NCBI GenBank assembly: GCA_030549495.1
Contig: JAUIRK010000993.1
Location: 789,501 to 853,500 of the forward strand
Direction: 5' to 3'
DNA length: 64,000 nt
From: Nectonema munidae
Lineage: Eukaryota; Nematomorpha; Nectonematoida; Nectonematidae
The translations under genes were made by a program, and so were the position numbers. This document shows, in pieces, positions 23,521 to 35,759 of the stretch; position 1 is the stretch's first letter; each line of letters starts with the position of its first letter. The notes below the pieces were generated by a model. The model did no database searches. It was given only the letters and a program-made list of their open reading frames with translations, and was not told the origin of the DNA.

Positions 23521-23863
23521 AAAATTGAGAAATAAAAGAGAAACTTATTACTTCAAAATTTGTCAGAAGATAATTGAGGCTTGTTGGCATTGAACTTTAG
23601 AAACAACAATTTTGATATTTAAAGAAAAATTATTGCTAAATTATTTTATATATTTTCATATTAGGTTCACAGGTATGCAGAGGTAACTAGAATTATTAGA
23701 ACCATAATTAAGGATATTAAAAAACATAAAATTAGAAAATAAATGTAAAGAGATTAATTAAAAAATAATTGAAAAATATGTAAACTCTAAAAACTTTAAA
23801 TTTAATAAAAAAAATATTTTTATTTATTTTAAATAAATTTTTTTTGAGAAACCAACTCTAGTA

Positions 23864-26800
23864 ATGTCGTCTGATTCAGATTCAGGTCCTGAAGACGTAG
23901 GATTTTGTTCGCAAATACAAATTAATTTTTATGCTAATTCTAAAAGATTTTTTGTATAGGTAAAAATTAATTTGACAAGTATAAAAGTATGAAAAATTTT
24001 AGATACCGAATTGTTTAAAGAAAATTTCACATCTGAATAATTTGTTCTCAATACATTTAGAGCTCTCAACTTAATCCGAAAGTCTTTTCACCCCTATATA
24101 TTTTTTAACATTGTTTATTTTTCATCTTAAACTTTTTGTCTTTGAAATTTTATAGTAAATGAAATTTTTTAAATAACTGTCACTCTTATACAGTGGTGTG
24201 CGCTACAATCTGGAAAACTGAATATTGAAAGAAAATTCTTTTTTTTATTCGGAAAGACAATTGTTTAGATTACAAATTGTTTTATAACGGTGTTGTTCCA
24301 TCTTATTTACGATTCTATTCAATCCAACCTCCTTCAGCTTCAATCACAGCTGCCACTCTAGTACGAAATCTCACACAGCGTTAATTACGTGTTCCTTGGG
24401 TAAATAAGTCGGCTTCGATAATGGCACTCTTAATTGAGTCAACAGAATTGTGTGCACGTTTGTTGTAATGTCTCTCAATTGCGCCCCATAGGTAATAATC
24501 GCAAGGATTCAAGTCCGGGATAATAGAGGGCCAGAAAATGTCCAGATTTTCTTGACACCAAGCTTGGACCAAATTGGAGACATGAGCAGGAGCTCAAACA
24601 TGTTGGAAGAGCCGTGGTTTCACTTTAGCAACCTGAACAATTCACGGCTTCATTCTTCGTAACGTCCAAGTAGACCTCTTTTGTCACGGTTTGGCCTTTG
24701 GCAAAGAAATGAGGAAATATGACGTCTTCTTCATCGGAGATCACCTCAAAGACATGGACTCCAGAAGGAAACATTTTTCACAGTTATAACCAAATCTTAG
24801 TCAAGAAAGTGAGAATGGTCGATTTAGTATAAAATATGTATTTTGTTTAAAGTTTGAATAATATTTTTGAGATAATTTTCAGTTCTCAACTGCAAATTTG
24901 ATAGACATTTTTACACGCTAATTGTGAAAACGGGGTCCAAATATGAAATCGGGCATGGTGGATTTCTTATGTAAAAATATTTTTTAAAAATTTGAATGAA
25001 TATTTTTGTAGACAATTTTATTCCCAATCCAAATTTTGATTGGCATTTGCTAGAAAATTGGCATCTTTATTAAAACTATTGTACAGTGCTGTAGCCAGCT
25101 CAGGGCGGTGTGGACGTGTGGTAAAATTTAATAAAAATCCAATAGTATTAGAATAATGATTTGCTAGGCGAAGTTAACATGGGCCACGTGTAACACTGTG
25201 CTAGATACGCCACTCATGTGTGTGTCATGCGTTCAAAACGATATATCATATAAATTTTCAAGAGTGTTTCTAATAGACACTATGTTATAAGTTAACTACA
25301 GATACTATTAAAATTTATTTAAAAAATATTGACTTTTGATTGTGATTGACATAAATCGGTCATCAAACTATCTTGAAAATACACATGTTTTTATATGCCT
25401 GATCCCTTTGAACCCTTGGCCCTTGAAGCCCACCCACCCTCTTCAACTTTTACTTAGCGCGCGCTGTGTATCTTTCTTTATATCTTTGATCTTACTTTGG
25501 TATTATATAGCAAATTTAATTTCAATATAAAATTCTCAGAGTTTATTTTTAATTATATAATATAATTTGGCTATTCATAGAGATTTTCCAAACCAAAAAA
25601 AATAAAAGTAGATGAAAAGTCTAAAGACAGCAAGAAAGAACAACCATCTAAAAGGGAGAGCACTGATTTTGGAAATTATGTTACTGAAAACGGCCCAAAT
25701 GGCGAAACTTTGTATGAAGTAAGTTTTTATTCACTCTTCATTTTATTATTACTCTTTTTATCCATGTTGTTAAAGAGAGTTTGCTCTTTATTAAAATAAA
25801 TGAGAACAAAAAATTAACATATATGCCTTTGAACAATAATTTTGTTGTAGTGAAATTTAGAATTTAAAAATCAAGAGTTAAATATAAATTTTTTCATTTA
25901 TTCTAAAATATTTATAATCACTCCAATATTTTATCCGTGCTAATAAAAATAATCCTAACCGGTTAACAACCCGAGACGACTACAAAATTAAAATCGACTA
26001 CGTTTATCAATGCATTTAATACAAATCTTCTGATTATTCTGGTCGTTAGCTGATTCCGATTTTATGAAAATAACTATTTTAATAGAGAGAGAGAGAGAGT
26101 TTATTTTGCAATACACGTTAACAACATGGTAAAATAAAATATTTTTGAACAGAAAAAAAGGAGAACATAAAAAGAGAAGTATTTGATATATAAAAATATA
26201 TGCAAGGAAGTTCAAAAGGTCAAAACTGACCACTATGCATGATCTTCCCTAAATAATTATGTATTTAAAAAACAAACAAATTATGAAATATATATATATA
26301 TATCCATGATTATAATTTTTATAATACAACTTAGTTATGAAAGATAAGTTTACAAACAAAACAATTTAAAGAAGTGCATGATGAGATATATGTGGAATAA
26401 AAAAAATTTGATTGACTTTAAAAACTTGCGAAAATTCATTTCAACATCTTGAATGCGCGCTAAATGAGTATTCCAAATAACAACACTTCTAAACTTGAGA
26501 GAATTTTTTGACTTTGGCTTGTTGTAAGATGGGAGAACTAAATTGTTTGAGAATCAAAGATTATATGACGTTTTATTGTCAACCTTCAAGAACCAATTGT
26601 CAAACACTTTGGGTAAAGAATATGTAAAGTAGTTAGCTAAAAATTTCAAAACTTGAAGTTTGTATATATCAGGGAACATTAAAAGATCGTTATCTTTGAA
26701 ATAATTAGAAGTATGGGACAAATAAGGTAAGTCGAAAACTAAACGTATCGCCTTTTTTTGCAGCCTTAATAATACCTCAAAATCTCGATATCCCTAATTA

Positions 26801-29800
26801 TGAACACTGTAGGAAAGATGTGGACGTAAAAGAGACTTATAAACTTTTAACCTTATTTTGCTTGAAAATAAATGCTGTGTATGTTTCAATACTCCAATAA
26901 TACTATTAATTTTGCTATTTATTTGTTGTATGTGTTTATCCCATTTTAGGTTATCACTCAGTAAAATACCAAGCAAATTAAATTGAGTAACTATATCGAT
27001 TCCATACTTATCAAGATTTACTTTTTTTGTTTTTGAGTTTGAAAAATACATAGCTTTTGATTTTGATCTATTAAGTAATAGTCCATTAAAACTACACCAT
27101 TCGAAAACAGTATTTATTGAAATATCCATGAACTTATCATAACTTCCAAATTCATTAATGACAGAGTCATTCAATTTCAAAAATAACGTTAAATCATCAG
27201 CATAAAGAAGATGAAGAGTATTGTAATTTGAAAAATGCAAATCATTGATAAAAATTGTGAAAAGAAGCGGCCCTAGAAGAGATCCCTGAGGCACGCCTGA
27301 ATCCATCCTACGTTCATCTGAAAAAATATTATTTATACACACTTTTTGTTTCCTGTTTTCAAGATATGATCGAAAAAATAACAAAGACTGACAATCAAAA
27401 CTATATCTTTTCAATTTGTACAGAAGGAGAGAATGTGGAATTACATTGAAAGATCGAAGAAAATAGATACAACTGTTTCATTTTTATCTAAAGAGGAAAT
27501 TGTAGAATTAAGAAAAAAAGTGTGCAAATTTTGTGTTGAGTGGAACTTTTTAAAACCAAATTATTTATCCTAAAACAAACCGTTTGAAGAAAAATAGGAA
27601 TAAACTCTTTTGAAGATAATTTTTTCAAAAATTTTTGAAAATACACTTACTAAACTTTTTGGTCTCTAGTTTGATAAAACTAATTTGTCTCTTTTTTTGT
27701 GAACTGGAACAACTTTAGATATTTTAAAGCAAAATTGAAATACAGAGTTATAAAGACATATATTGAAAAAATAATACAGGAAAAGACAAATATAGTTTTT
27801 CGACATTTTAATATCATTAACAGATATGCCATATATATCTTTCGAATCATTTTTTTTCAGTTTGTTTATTGCCAGAATTATCTCATTTACAGAGATAATA
27901 TCGAAGCTGAATACTTGGTTAAAACTAGGCATGGTAGCATCAATTTTATCAAAAGCAAAGTTTTTATCTGTACTATGTTCTGTAAAGTGTTGATTAAAAT
28001 AATTGGCAATTTCGATATCGTTAAATATTATTCTGCCGTTAGATAAAACTGATTTTATATTTTGTTTCTCCTTTTTGATAATAGAATTAATTACCTTCCA
28101 AGTGTCTTTAGGTGAATTACATTTATTAAATATATTATTGTAATACTCATATTTTAATCTTCTTATCCTATGCTTGATTTCATTTCGCAAATAATAAAAC
28201 TCATGCTTTAAATTTTTGTTAAAAATCAGCTTCAACTTCTTATGGAGTTTATCTCTTTTACGAATAAGTACAAGCAACTCTTCCGTAATCCATCCATTTA
28301 ATCTTATATTGTATTTAGATTTATTCTTGATTTCTTTAGTAGTCGTACACCTGTTAATATCCTCATAAAATTGCTTAATAAAACTGTTAGCGATTACTTC
28401 AGGATTTTCAGAAATATGTATCAAAGACATCCAATCAAAATGTTTAATTCTTTCGATAAATTTATTAGAATTGAAGAAGTGTTTTGTTAAACGTTTATAA
28501 TTAACAAAGCCTGCTTTTAGAGACAAAATAATTGGAGAGTGATCAGAAATGCAAGTTTCAAATATAAAACTTCTATAGTTAAAAGATGAACTATGTATGA
28601 AAAAATAATAACTGCGAAGATGGGTAAGTCATCTTAGTTATGGTGGGAAAAAATGAGTGGGAGTGAAAGGTATTGAAGAATGATACAACAGAAAACGAAG
28701 TATTAAAATCAAAAAGATTATAATTGAAGTCGCCAGTGAAAATCTTTAACACTTTCGGATAATGAGATTCAAAATCATTAGGCTTATCGTGGAGAGAAAT
28801 AGGATGACAATATATATATTAGAAACCAGAACTTTCTTGCAGTTAGCAAAATGTGTAACAACAACAAATATTTCAAAACTAAAGTCATCAATTGGCAAGG
28901 AAATAACTTCATACGAAAATTTTTTATCAATATAAAATCCTAAACTTCCATGTTTTGTAAATTTAGATTCTTGATTCAAAAAAATGTAACCATCAATTGA
29001 GTATAATTGAGATAATTATTCATCAGTCATCCATGTTTCCTGTAAGCTTACGATAAAAATAAACTGAGATGAAACACAATTAATTTGATTTAAAAAGATT
29101 TCTAATTGCGAAACTTTATTTTTTAAAGAGCAAACATTTAGACTCATGATGTTAAAGTCATATGGAAGAGAGAAGTCACAACTATCATATAAAACGTTTG
29201 ATCTACACAAAGAAGAACCTTCAAGATTATCCCAAAGAATATCGTCTAAAATATCTTGACTACGCTGAAAATTTCTATTTGATGCTTCACGAGAAGACTG
29301 TATGTATGAAGTAGAATTTGAAAAAAAACAAAGATTCATTTCCATTTATAATGTTTTGCAAATTATTATATAAAATTGTATCTCTTTCATAACACTTTTG
29401 TTTAAAACTTTGACAATTTTCATCAAAACATTTATGGTTACAATCTTCACAATGACTACATTTCTCCATTTTTGATAAACATTTGGAAGTAGTATGGTCA
29501 AAGCTGTTACAAAACCTACATTTCCTTTTTCCAGTCCCATGACATTCATGATTCCAATGTCCATAACTTTCACAATTGTAGCATCTTTTTATCTTAGGTT
29601 TGGAAAGAACAACAGGAAAACTATAGTTCATAAAATATATTCTTCCTTGACTATAAATATTTCTAACACCCTCACTTGAAAACTGCAGAATGTATTGAAA
29701 CTTATTTTCATAGTTTTTGTTTTTGATTTTAATTATGCTATTTATGTCTTCCGATTTGATTTTATTTTTTTCTAATAAAAGAAACTTGAAATCATCATCA

Positions 29801-32800
29801 GAAAGGTCAAAGTTAAGCGAATTGATAAAAAACTGGTCTAGGGTTAAATTTTTCAAACTTTATACTGTCTTTAGATAAACTTATCTCTGCATTCTTCTTA
29901 CTCTCTTTATCTGGAAACTGGGTAAAAAATCTATCTTTAACTTGCCTTGACTTGACAATTTTTGTGTGTTTCAGTGTCTTAATGACATCCTGTTTTTTGT
30001 CGAAAAAAAAAACTAAACTATCATTTTCTGAAAAATTAAAGCCTTTTTTAAGACTGAGGAATAAGTAGGGCTGGCAACTTTGATTTCTGAGATTACAGGC
30101 TTTGAAAAATTATTCTTACTTTTCAAATCAATAATAATTGAGCTAATATTGTCTAATTTTTCATTCGATTTTGAAAATTTATCAGTACTTTCCGCATCAA
30201 TTAAAAACATCCAAGCCTTAGCTAAACTTTCCTTGGAAATATCTTTACATAATAGCGACTTAATTCCTTCTAATTTTGCAGAGATAATCACAGATTTTAT
30301 CTCCTCGTCCATCAAGAGAATATAAGCAAAAATTTTATGAAGGAAAATTAAAATTTAAAAAGAAAAATTAAATTAAAATTAAATGATAATTTAAAATAAC
30401 CAAATTATGCAAATACTTAAACTAATTGTTTAAAATCAAAAAATAAAATTATCACTATAAAAAAAACACCATTCCGCCATTTTTTATTAAGTTAGACTGA
30501 GGGAGAAAAAAATGTGCAAATGTTGTGTTGATTGGAACTTTTTAAAACCAAATTGTTTATGATAAAACAAACCCTTTGAAGAAAATAAATAGAAAAAGTT
30601 TATATTGAGATTAACCGGTTATCGACCACAGTCGACTTTACAAAAATGTGAATCGTCTGCGTTTTTTAATGCTTTATACTAGGTATCGTCTGATTATTCT
30701 GGTCGATAACGAGTTAACATAAAGAAACTGTAAACAAACATATATTGAATATAGATAAAATAGTTGAATGCAGCTGAACCTCCCTTCAATAAAAGGTAAT
30801 GTGACTAGAATAAGTTTAAATCGAAATTTGTGATAATCGACTCGGTACTATTATTATTATCAATGTTACTTGAGTAATACTATTAGCGGCTCTAATTAGT
30901 CTCGTTACTTTTAGTTACAATTAATTATTATCAATGTTACTTGAGTAACTCTAATAGCGGCTTTAATTAGTTTTGAATTCTCTTACATATATATGCTTTG
31001 TTTCTCATACCGTATACTTTGGCATTTTAATAAATTCCTCCTTTATTTCTTTCTGTACTAGGTTCGAATCGTATACCTCATATAAAGTAGAAGGATGAGC
31101 CGTCGTATGTATATAATGTGCTAGATGCATAAATTAGATAGTGTTTGTGAAAAATAGATACAGATTTCTAATGAGAAGGAATAGTGACCTATGTAGTAGT
31201 ATATAGTACATCAGGGTTGACAAACTGCTGCTCCTGAACCCTTTCTGACTTTTAAAACTTCAACTCAAAAACGGGAACATTTAATTAAGTTTAAAAACAA
31301 CTTTAAGTCTTTTATCCCGAAAATCTTGCCAAAAATAGCTGTGCATGAAACCACAGCATTTGAAATTTAATATTGTCTTTGATATTTTCATCCAACCAAA
31401 TTTAATTTGTGCCCACTAAACCTTTTTTAGAGGTTTCAATCCGGTCAATAACTGGAATTTATTGTGCACCCCTAAATAAATATTCAACCTAATGATATCA
31501 CCCACACTTACACTTAACCTTTTGAAAAAGTGAAAGAATAGGTCAAGAAGGATAACATAAGACATTTAACAAAATAAAGTAAGACATTTAGTGAAGGAAA
31601 CGGATAAACTTTGAAATATTTAGGAAAAATATGCGTTTTAAGAAATAATAAAAGTGTAGGAAAGAACACACAGAATCAAAACTTATTCAAAAATCCTAGA
31701 AATTAGTGAAAATTTTAGGTTATAAATATAAGATGACGTTTTACACACACTAATCTTAAAGAGGCTAAGACTACTTCTATTTCTAAAACTTTTCAGGAGC
31801 AGAGTGCATTCTCTTCATAAATAATCATTTTTACTTGGAAGCATAATTTTATAGTGAGTTCAGGGTTTTTTGACCTTGGAACCTGATAAGATTTTTTAGT
31901 CAATCCTTTACCCTACAAAGTGCACATGATGTATTTTTCTGTAAAATCAAAGATTCTTCGATACTCATTGCATACAAAAAGGATGAATGCTAAAGATGGA
32001 ATCCTGAGCCTTTTCATTTTGTCTGCATGGTTCTTTTTAATTTTTATAGTACTCTGTTTCGGCTGTAACATTTGCACCATATTTCATTGTAAGTGCACAA
32101 CCGGAAATAACTTTGCTGTTTGCCTTCTTTTGAAGATTTAGCCTTTTGAGGACAAATTTTTTAATGGCCTGCTTTCTCTTTCAAGGGAATTTTATATATT
32201 TAAAGCAGACGGTTTTGATTTCTCTGGATGCCGGGAGATTACACTGGTCTCTTCAAAGGGTTAATCACGTGTTTATTTTCTAACGGTTAATTCAAGGTTG
32301 TTTGAATCCATAAGAACTTGTGCAAATTTATTTTATTGGGATGAAGGATCACTTTTAATAATTCGAAGTCTGACAAAATAGCCCTTAGAAATAGCATATT
32401 TCAACTTTTACCACTTTTTAATAGCCTTACAATAATTTATAAGAGATTATGTTTTCAGAATGAAATAAATATGTTATATATTTTGTTTTTTATTTTCAAG
32501 TTAGGAAAGATGAAGTATGCTTCAATTTTGGAATTCAAGGGCAAAAAGATGGTTAATATCAGAGAATACTACAAAGATGATGGTGGAAATATCAAGCCTG
32601 GCAAAAAGGGTACGATTTTTATTATTCTTTTCTTTTTTGAGCATTTTTTTTTCACTTTTTTACTTTTCAAAGATGTAGAGAATTTATATGGTACTCATGT
32701 ATCATATGACCTCGCGTATTGTGTGGCCCCTCCAAAAACATGATTTCACCATATATCTCATTTATCTTGCAAATTACTTTTTTTGAAACAGATTGCGCTA

Positions 32801-35706
32801 GACCAGTGTTTCCAAAACTTTTTTCTCGACGCCACTTTTTAGTCTAAAAAACCGCATGCCTCCTTACTAGATAGAAAACATCGGCTATATTTATAACTGT
32901 ATTATGAAAAATATTGTAAAATGATTGTTCACAGGAATATAAAAATTACAATTTTTCAAAAAATCTGAATGAAATATTCAATACTTGTTCTTTGAAATAC
33001 CATTTAAATTGAACTATCTAAAATCTCGTTGTGTTGAAGCGGATAAGTTTTTTTGTGTCGATATATTTTTCTAGTTCCGATCTCAATAAACTGTTTTGCA
33101 TGTGAAAATATGTGCTTAACAGCCTGATAAGACGAATATTCACTTCTTAAAGTAAATTTGCTCTCCAAGTAATATATAATAGGGTTAGGTTTAGGGATTT
33201 AAGATTTCCGTTATTATGAAGATTATTTTCATAATAATTTATGCTTAGAGCAAAAGAGATACAATAAAAAATTATTTTAATATAAATATTGTTATTTTTA
33301 CGTCATTATATTTTTTTCTATATGTTAAAAATATAACTCAGGCCAGGTAGGATTTGCCTACATTAGCACCTTGTATTTGCTTTTCTTAATATGAGTCGGC
33401 AGGAAGAAGAAAATTACTACTAAGCGTAATTAGACAAGCAATTGAGTTTTTTGGGGCATCCACTCAGAAAACAAGGCTTGGAAAAAACATGTCTTACCAG
33501 AAAAATCGAAGGAAAACGGGATAGAGGACGGCAAAGAATAACTTTTCTCAAAAGCTTGGCTCAATACACGAAAATGGACACAACGGTTCTACTACACGCT
33601 GCTGAAAATAAAGAGTATTGGCATTATCTAGTCGCCAACGTCACGTGATATGGCACAGAAGAAGAATATGAGTCGAATTCAGAGAAATAACTCTGGATCA
33701 ACTTATATTATGTTTCAAAGAAAGGAATCTGCTTTCCCTGTATCAGATTTTTGTCTATCTTCTCTGTGCATCATGAAATATATTGCGATACGATGTTTTC
33801 ATTCTCTCTTGTGATAAAATTATTTGATGATATTATAAAATCTTGGTTAATCAGCGGTGGGCAAACTTTTCCATGAAAGAGCCGCATTTAATAATTTACT
33901 TCTTTAAGGGGCTGCATAGTATAGTTCAGTAGTAGGCAAAGCGGATCCCGGAGCCTCATGTGTCTCTTTGCTTAATCTAGTATGGCTCTTGAGTAGCCAG
34001 TTGTTCTCTAAACTAGTTTTGAGTGTGTGCACAACCCCTATTAACCATTGGAAAAGCTTCTTTAACTAGATTCCTTCCCCAAATAACTTATTTTCTCAAG
34101 AATACAGAAAAATTTCCAGTTAATTTGGTTTTAATTTACCTTTTGTTTTTTCTCTAAAAATATTGGATTAAATTAAAAAAAATTAAACTTAGATATTAAC
34201 TTGTGGCTCTTTATAAGACATTAAAAATAATTTATAGCTTTTTTTATTCTCTTATATGCATATCCCTGGTAAAGCAATATTTAAAACATACCAGACCTAA
34301 TTTTCTTTAATATTTAAAATAATTATATTGTCTGAAAAACTTTGAAAACATTGATCATGTTAGTTGGTAAATTTATTCAAACATACGTAAGAAAATGCAA
34401 TCTTGAAAAAAATATTCTTAATTATAAAAATATTTTTTCAATAATTACCAGATCAAAATTTATCATAAACTTTAAACAATAAAATTTAAATGTAACTTTA
34501 TTCTTCAAGAATCAAAATATGCCAACTGAACTACGAAAGGAGAAAAAAATGCACTTTAGCCAAAACACTTTTAACCGATCAATGATCGTGTAGTATGAAA
34601 TCTCTAATTTTTAATTGACCAATTATTTTTTGGCATCAATGATAGTAAACTCTTAAATAACTTTGGATCGTAACTTTATCTCAGCGGGCTGCATATAAAT
34701 TTTTGGTGGGGCGTAGTTTTCCCATATCTGATTCGATAGTATAACTTATTTTAGTACAAGTGTTATCATTTCATTTATAGCTTTATTTTATTGAATAATA
34801 TTATGATAATTTGTAATAAAGTGGCGCTGAGTCTTTGAAAAAGATGTGGAAATTATAAAAAGCGAATTCAGAAGTAAAATGTCTTTATTCAAATAAATTT
34901 TTTGGGAGATATGGTCATCAACTTATCTCCAACTACTAACTCAAGGATGAGTGTGGCGAGTTGCTGTGATTGCAGTAAAATGTATAAGATAAATCTATAA
35001 TAAAGGAATACAGCAAACGAATAGTTTTTCTTACACATTGTACTGCATGTACTGCAATCACAGCAAATCACTACCCTCCTCCTTCAGTTGGTAGCTAAAG
35101 ATCAGATACTTCATTTATTGTATTATATATTTATAAAATCTGTGTATTAATCATCACCAAGTATAGACATGAGTAAGGTTGTCTAGATGTCTCGCAGTGG
35201 TACTACAAGATTTTTTAAATTCTGCATCAAACCTTCTTTGCTCATAGTTTGATACAAGAGATTCAGTTGTGCCTTCCCAATGAAACAATCCACAATATCT
35301 TTACCTTCATCAAAATAATGGAGACCATTTGATTGTAGAAGCTGTAGTTGAATAGATAATCGAGTTAGAGTCATTTACTAAACGTAAGAAAGGTTTTAAG
35401 GTGGATTACAGGTTTGAACTCAAACCCTTTAGCTCTACTACGACCCACCTGCAACAGCGCACTCCTTTTACTCTACCATGTAATATAAATATTACATATA
35501 AACACAAATCATCCCATCGTCAGTTCAAACTAACGCAGGCGATTTCCTCATTCGGTATTTTTATGCCTGATTACCTGCTTTCTCTGTGATGAAATGGGTT
35601 AACTATGCCGTTTTATTCGTATTTAGGAATCGCTCTTCAGTTAGAACAGTGGTCAACTTTAAAAGAAATAATTCCGGCTCTGGATAACATCATACGACAC
35701 ACTTAA
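23864..35706 (+). CDS. Sub1: PC4/SUB1 transcriptional coactivator, 4 exons, 119 aa
   Basis: Exons are 23864-23896, 25581-25718, 32501-32609 and 35627-35706. All introns are GT-AG, and the phases (0, 0, 1) keep one frame for 360 nt including the stop. The protein starts MSSDSDSGPED, then has a Lys-rich linker (KPKKIKVDEKSKDSKK), then the PC4 fold: LGKMKYASILEFKGKKMVNI, REYYKDDGGNIKPGKKG and, from the last exon, IALQLEQWSTLKEIIPALD. This matches the family pattern of an acidic Ser-rich N-terminus plus a C-terminal single-stranded-DNA-binding domain. PC4 acts in the nucleus as a general coactivator of RNA polymerase II. The gene is about 12 kb for 119 codons because its introns are packed with transposons. 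AATAAA lies at 35753-35758. The first 33-nt exon is the least certain part. Confidence 0.88.
24191..24800 (-). mobile_element. Mariner/Tc1-like transposase C-terminal fragment
   Basis: Minus-strand coding remains read VHVFEVISDEEDVIFPHFFA, KGQTVTKEVYLDV, then VQAWCQENLDIFWPS, IIPDLNPCDYYLWGAIE and HNSVDSIKSAI. The PDLNPxDYxLWG block is the last catalytic region of mariner-like transposases. A likely terminal sequence, CAGTGGTGTGCGCTAC after TA, lies at about 24190. The N-terminal half is missing and the frame is interrupted. It sits in PC4 intron 1, antisense to the gene. Confidence 0.7.
24845..25045. repeat. Diverged direct repeat of about 130 bp spacing
   Basis: The segment at about 24850-24912 (TTTGAATAATATTTTTGAGA and onward) recurs in altered form at about 24980-25045 (TTTGAATGAATATTTTTGTA and onward). 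It lies in PC4 intron 1. Confidence 0.4.
25084..25215. mobile_element. Decayed hAT-type MITE
   Basis: The left end CAGTGCTGTAGCCAG and right end AGATACGCCACTC are degenerate inverted repeats of the CAGTGGCGTAGCCAG type, the family seen better preserved at 49855-50018. No clear target duplication remains. Confidence 0.5.
25955..26053. mobile_element. Decayed piggyBac-type MITE, subfamily A
   Basis: Has the subfamily A order: CCGGTTAAC-like end, GACGACTAC in place of the palindrome, ATCGACTACGTTT, ATCTTCTGATTATTCTGGTCGTTA. Both TTAA ends have mutated. It lies in PC4 intron 2. Confidence 0.55.
26350..29345 (-). pseudogene. LINE ORF2: endonuclease and reverse transcriptase
   Basis: The endonuclease begins within 29345-29016 with YDFNIMSLNVCSLKNKVSQL and FIVSLQETWM, and continues near 28979 with HGSLGFYIDKKFSYEV. 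The thumb and linker region at 28526-27666 ends in FKISKVVPVHKKRDK. The reverse transcriptase core at 27414-26794 has MDSGVPQGSLLGPLLF, LHLLYADDLTLF and FNLLGILLSDNLKWDKHI, followed by LKVYKSLLRPHLSYSVHN. The region between (27665-27415) still shows VFSKIFEKIIFKR and FGFKKFHSTQH but is broken. No RNase H is seen, which fits CR1/Jockey-type elements. Confidence 0.75.
29287..30315 (-). pseudogene. LINE ORF1 with zinc knuckles
   Basis: Starts MMDEEIKSVIISAKLEGI at 30315. After a frame change between about 30013 and 29860 it resumes with LTLDQFFINSLNFDLSDDDF. The C-terminal part has CYNCESYGHWNHEC, CRFCNSFDHTTSKC and CSHCEDCNHKC, three zinc-knuckle-like units. It would bind the LINE RNA. Its end overlaps the start of ORF2 by about 60 bp. 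Confidence 0.7.
30511..30600 (-). repeat. Extra reverse-transcriptase fragment beside the LINE 5' end
   Basis: Closely matches 27519-27603 inside the LINE, for example GTTGATTGGAACTTTTTAAA here against GTTGAGTGGAACTTTTTAAA there. It encodes the same FGFKKFxSTQH region in the same orientation. It is separated from the LINE leader by only about 10 bp. Confidence 0.7.
30611..30717. mobile_element. piggyBac-type MITE, subfamily A
   Basis: TTAA on both sides. Ends CCGGTTATCGACCA and TGGTCGATAACGAG pair as inverted repeats. It holds half of the subfamily palindrome (AGTCGACTTTAC), then ATCGTCTGCG and ATCGTCTGA. It lies in PC4 intron 2 next to the RT fragment. Confidence 0.75.
30853..30975. repeat. 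Tandem duplication, 71-bp period
   Basis: ATCAATGTTACTTGAGTAA starts at about 30859 and again at about 30930, each followed by a near copy of CTATTAGCGGCTCTAATTAG. It is a simple two-copy duplication in PC4 intron 2. Confidence 0.7.
32138..32264. mobile_element. Decayed piggyBac-type MITE, fourth form
   Basis: The right end is ACTGGTCTCTTCAAAGGG followed by TTAA; the left end TTAGCCTTTTGAGGACAAA is its degenerate inverse. It contains GCAGACG, the complement of the shared CGTCTGC motif. It lies in PC4 intron 2, about 240 bp before exon 3. Confidence 0.45.
32811..32880. mobile_element. hAT-type terminus, partner end not found
   Basis: CAGTGTTTCCAAAACTTTTT followed by CTCGACGCCAC is a typical hAT left end. 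No matching right end is visible in PC4 intron 3. Confidence 0.4.
33400..33670 (+). mobile_element. LINE C-terminal fragment
   Basis: The frame 33442-33648 reads SFLGHPLRKQGLEKTCLTRK, IEGKRDRGRQRITFLKSL and ends YWHYLVANVT, the extreme ORF2 C-terminus of a non-LTR element. The words GAAGAAGAA and ATGAGTCG recur on both sides (about 33392-33412 and 33659-33674). It lies in PC4 intron 3. Confidence 0.6.
33852..34730. mobile_element. Older non-autonomous hAT element
   Basis: Starts CAGCGGTGGGCAAACTTTTC and ends TAGTTTTCCCATATCTG, related to the copy at 11106-11741 (shared GAGCCGCATTTA- and GCGGGCTGCATA-like words). No target duplication can be seen. A second hAT-like start, CAGTAGTAGGCAAAGCGGAT, at about 33929 suggests a nested insertion. 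Confidence 0.6.
34900..35115. repeat. Fold-back repeat in PC4 intron 3
   Basis: GTTGCTGTGATTGCAGTA (about 34961-34978) pairs with TACTGCAATCACAGCAAA (about 35050-35067), and the pairing continues outward with mismatches for some 60 bp per arm. It is probably a palindromic MITE. Confidence 0.6.
35395..35485 (-). repeat. Possible tRNA-derived SINE remnant
   Basis: On the minus strand GGTAGAGTAAAAGGAGTGCG resembles an A-box region, and GGGTTTGAGTTCAAACC, about 40 bp downstream, resembles a B box. No cloverleaf is convincing. Confidence 0.3.
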
Positions 35707-35752
35707 TTCCTCTCCTCTATTACATGTGTTAGACTTTACAATTGTTTTCACG

Positions 35753-35758
35753 AATAAA
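35753..35758 (+). terminator. Polyadenylation signal of the PC4 gene
   Basis: AATAAA lies 47 bases after the PC4 stop codon on the same strand. Confidence 0.6.
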
Positions 35759-35759
35759 A

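Larger units (their letters stand above)
26084..30500 (-). mobile_element. Near full-length CR1/Jockey-like LINE, antisense in PC4 intron 2
   Basis: On the minus strand the order is a 5' leader, ORF1 (30315-29287), ORF2 (29345 to about 26350) and a 3' end finishing in a CT microsatellite (GA-rich on the plus strand at 26085-26099), a tail type seen in CR1-like elements. At 4.4 kb it is close to full length. Coding regions have several stops and frame changes. Just outside its 5' end lies a piece of another reverse transcriptase copy (30511-30600) in the same orientation. Confidence 0.8.

Noticed and set aside
26290-26305. TA microsatellite
   Set aside because: Ordinary simple repeat with no further meaning.
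31050-31090. tRNA-like GGTTCGAATCG
   Set aside because: A B box alone; no A box at the right distance and no cloverleaf.
31920-32141. 73-codon frame with a hydrophobic stretch
   Set aside because: Overlaps a decayed MITE at its end, has no family match, and lies in a PC4 intron.
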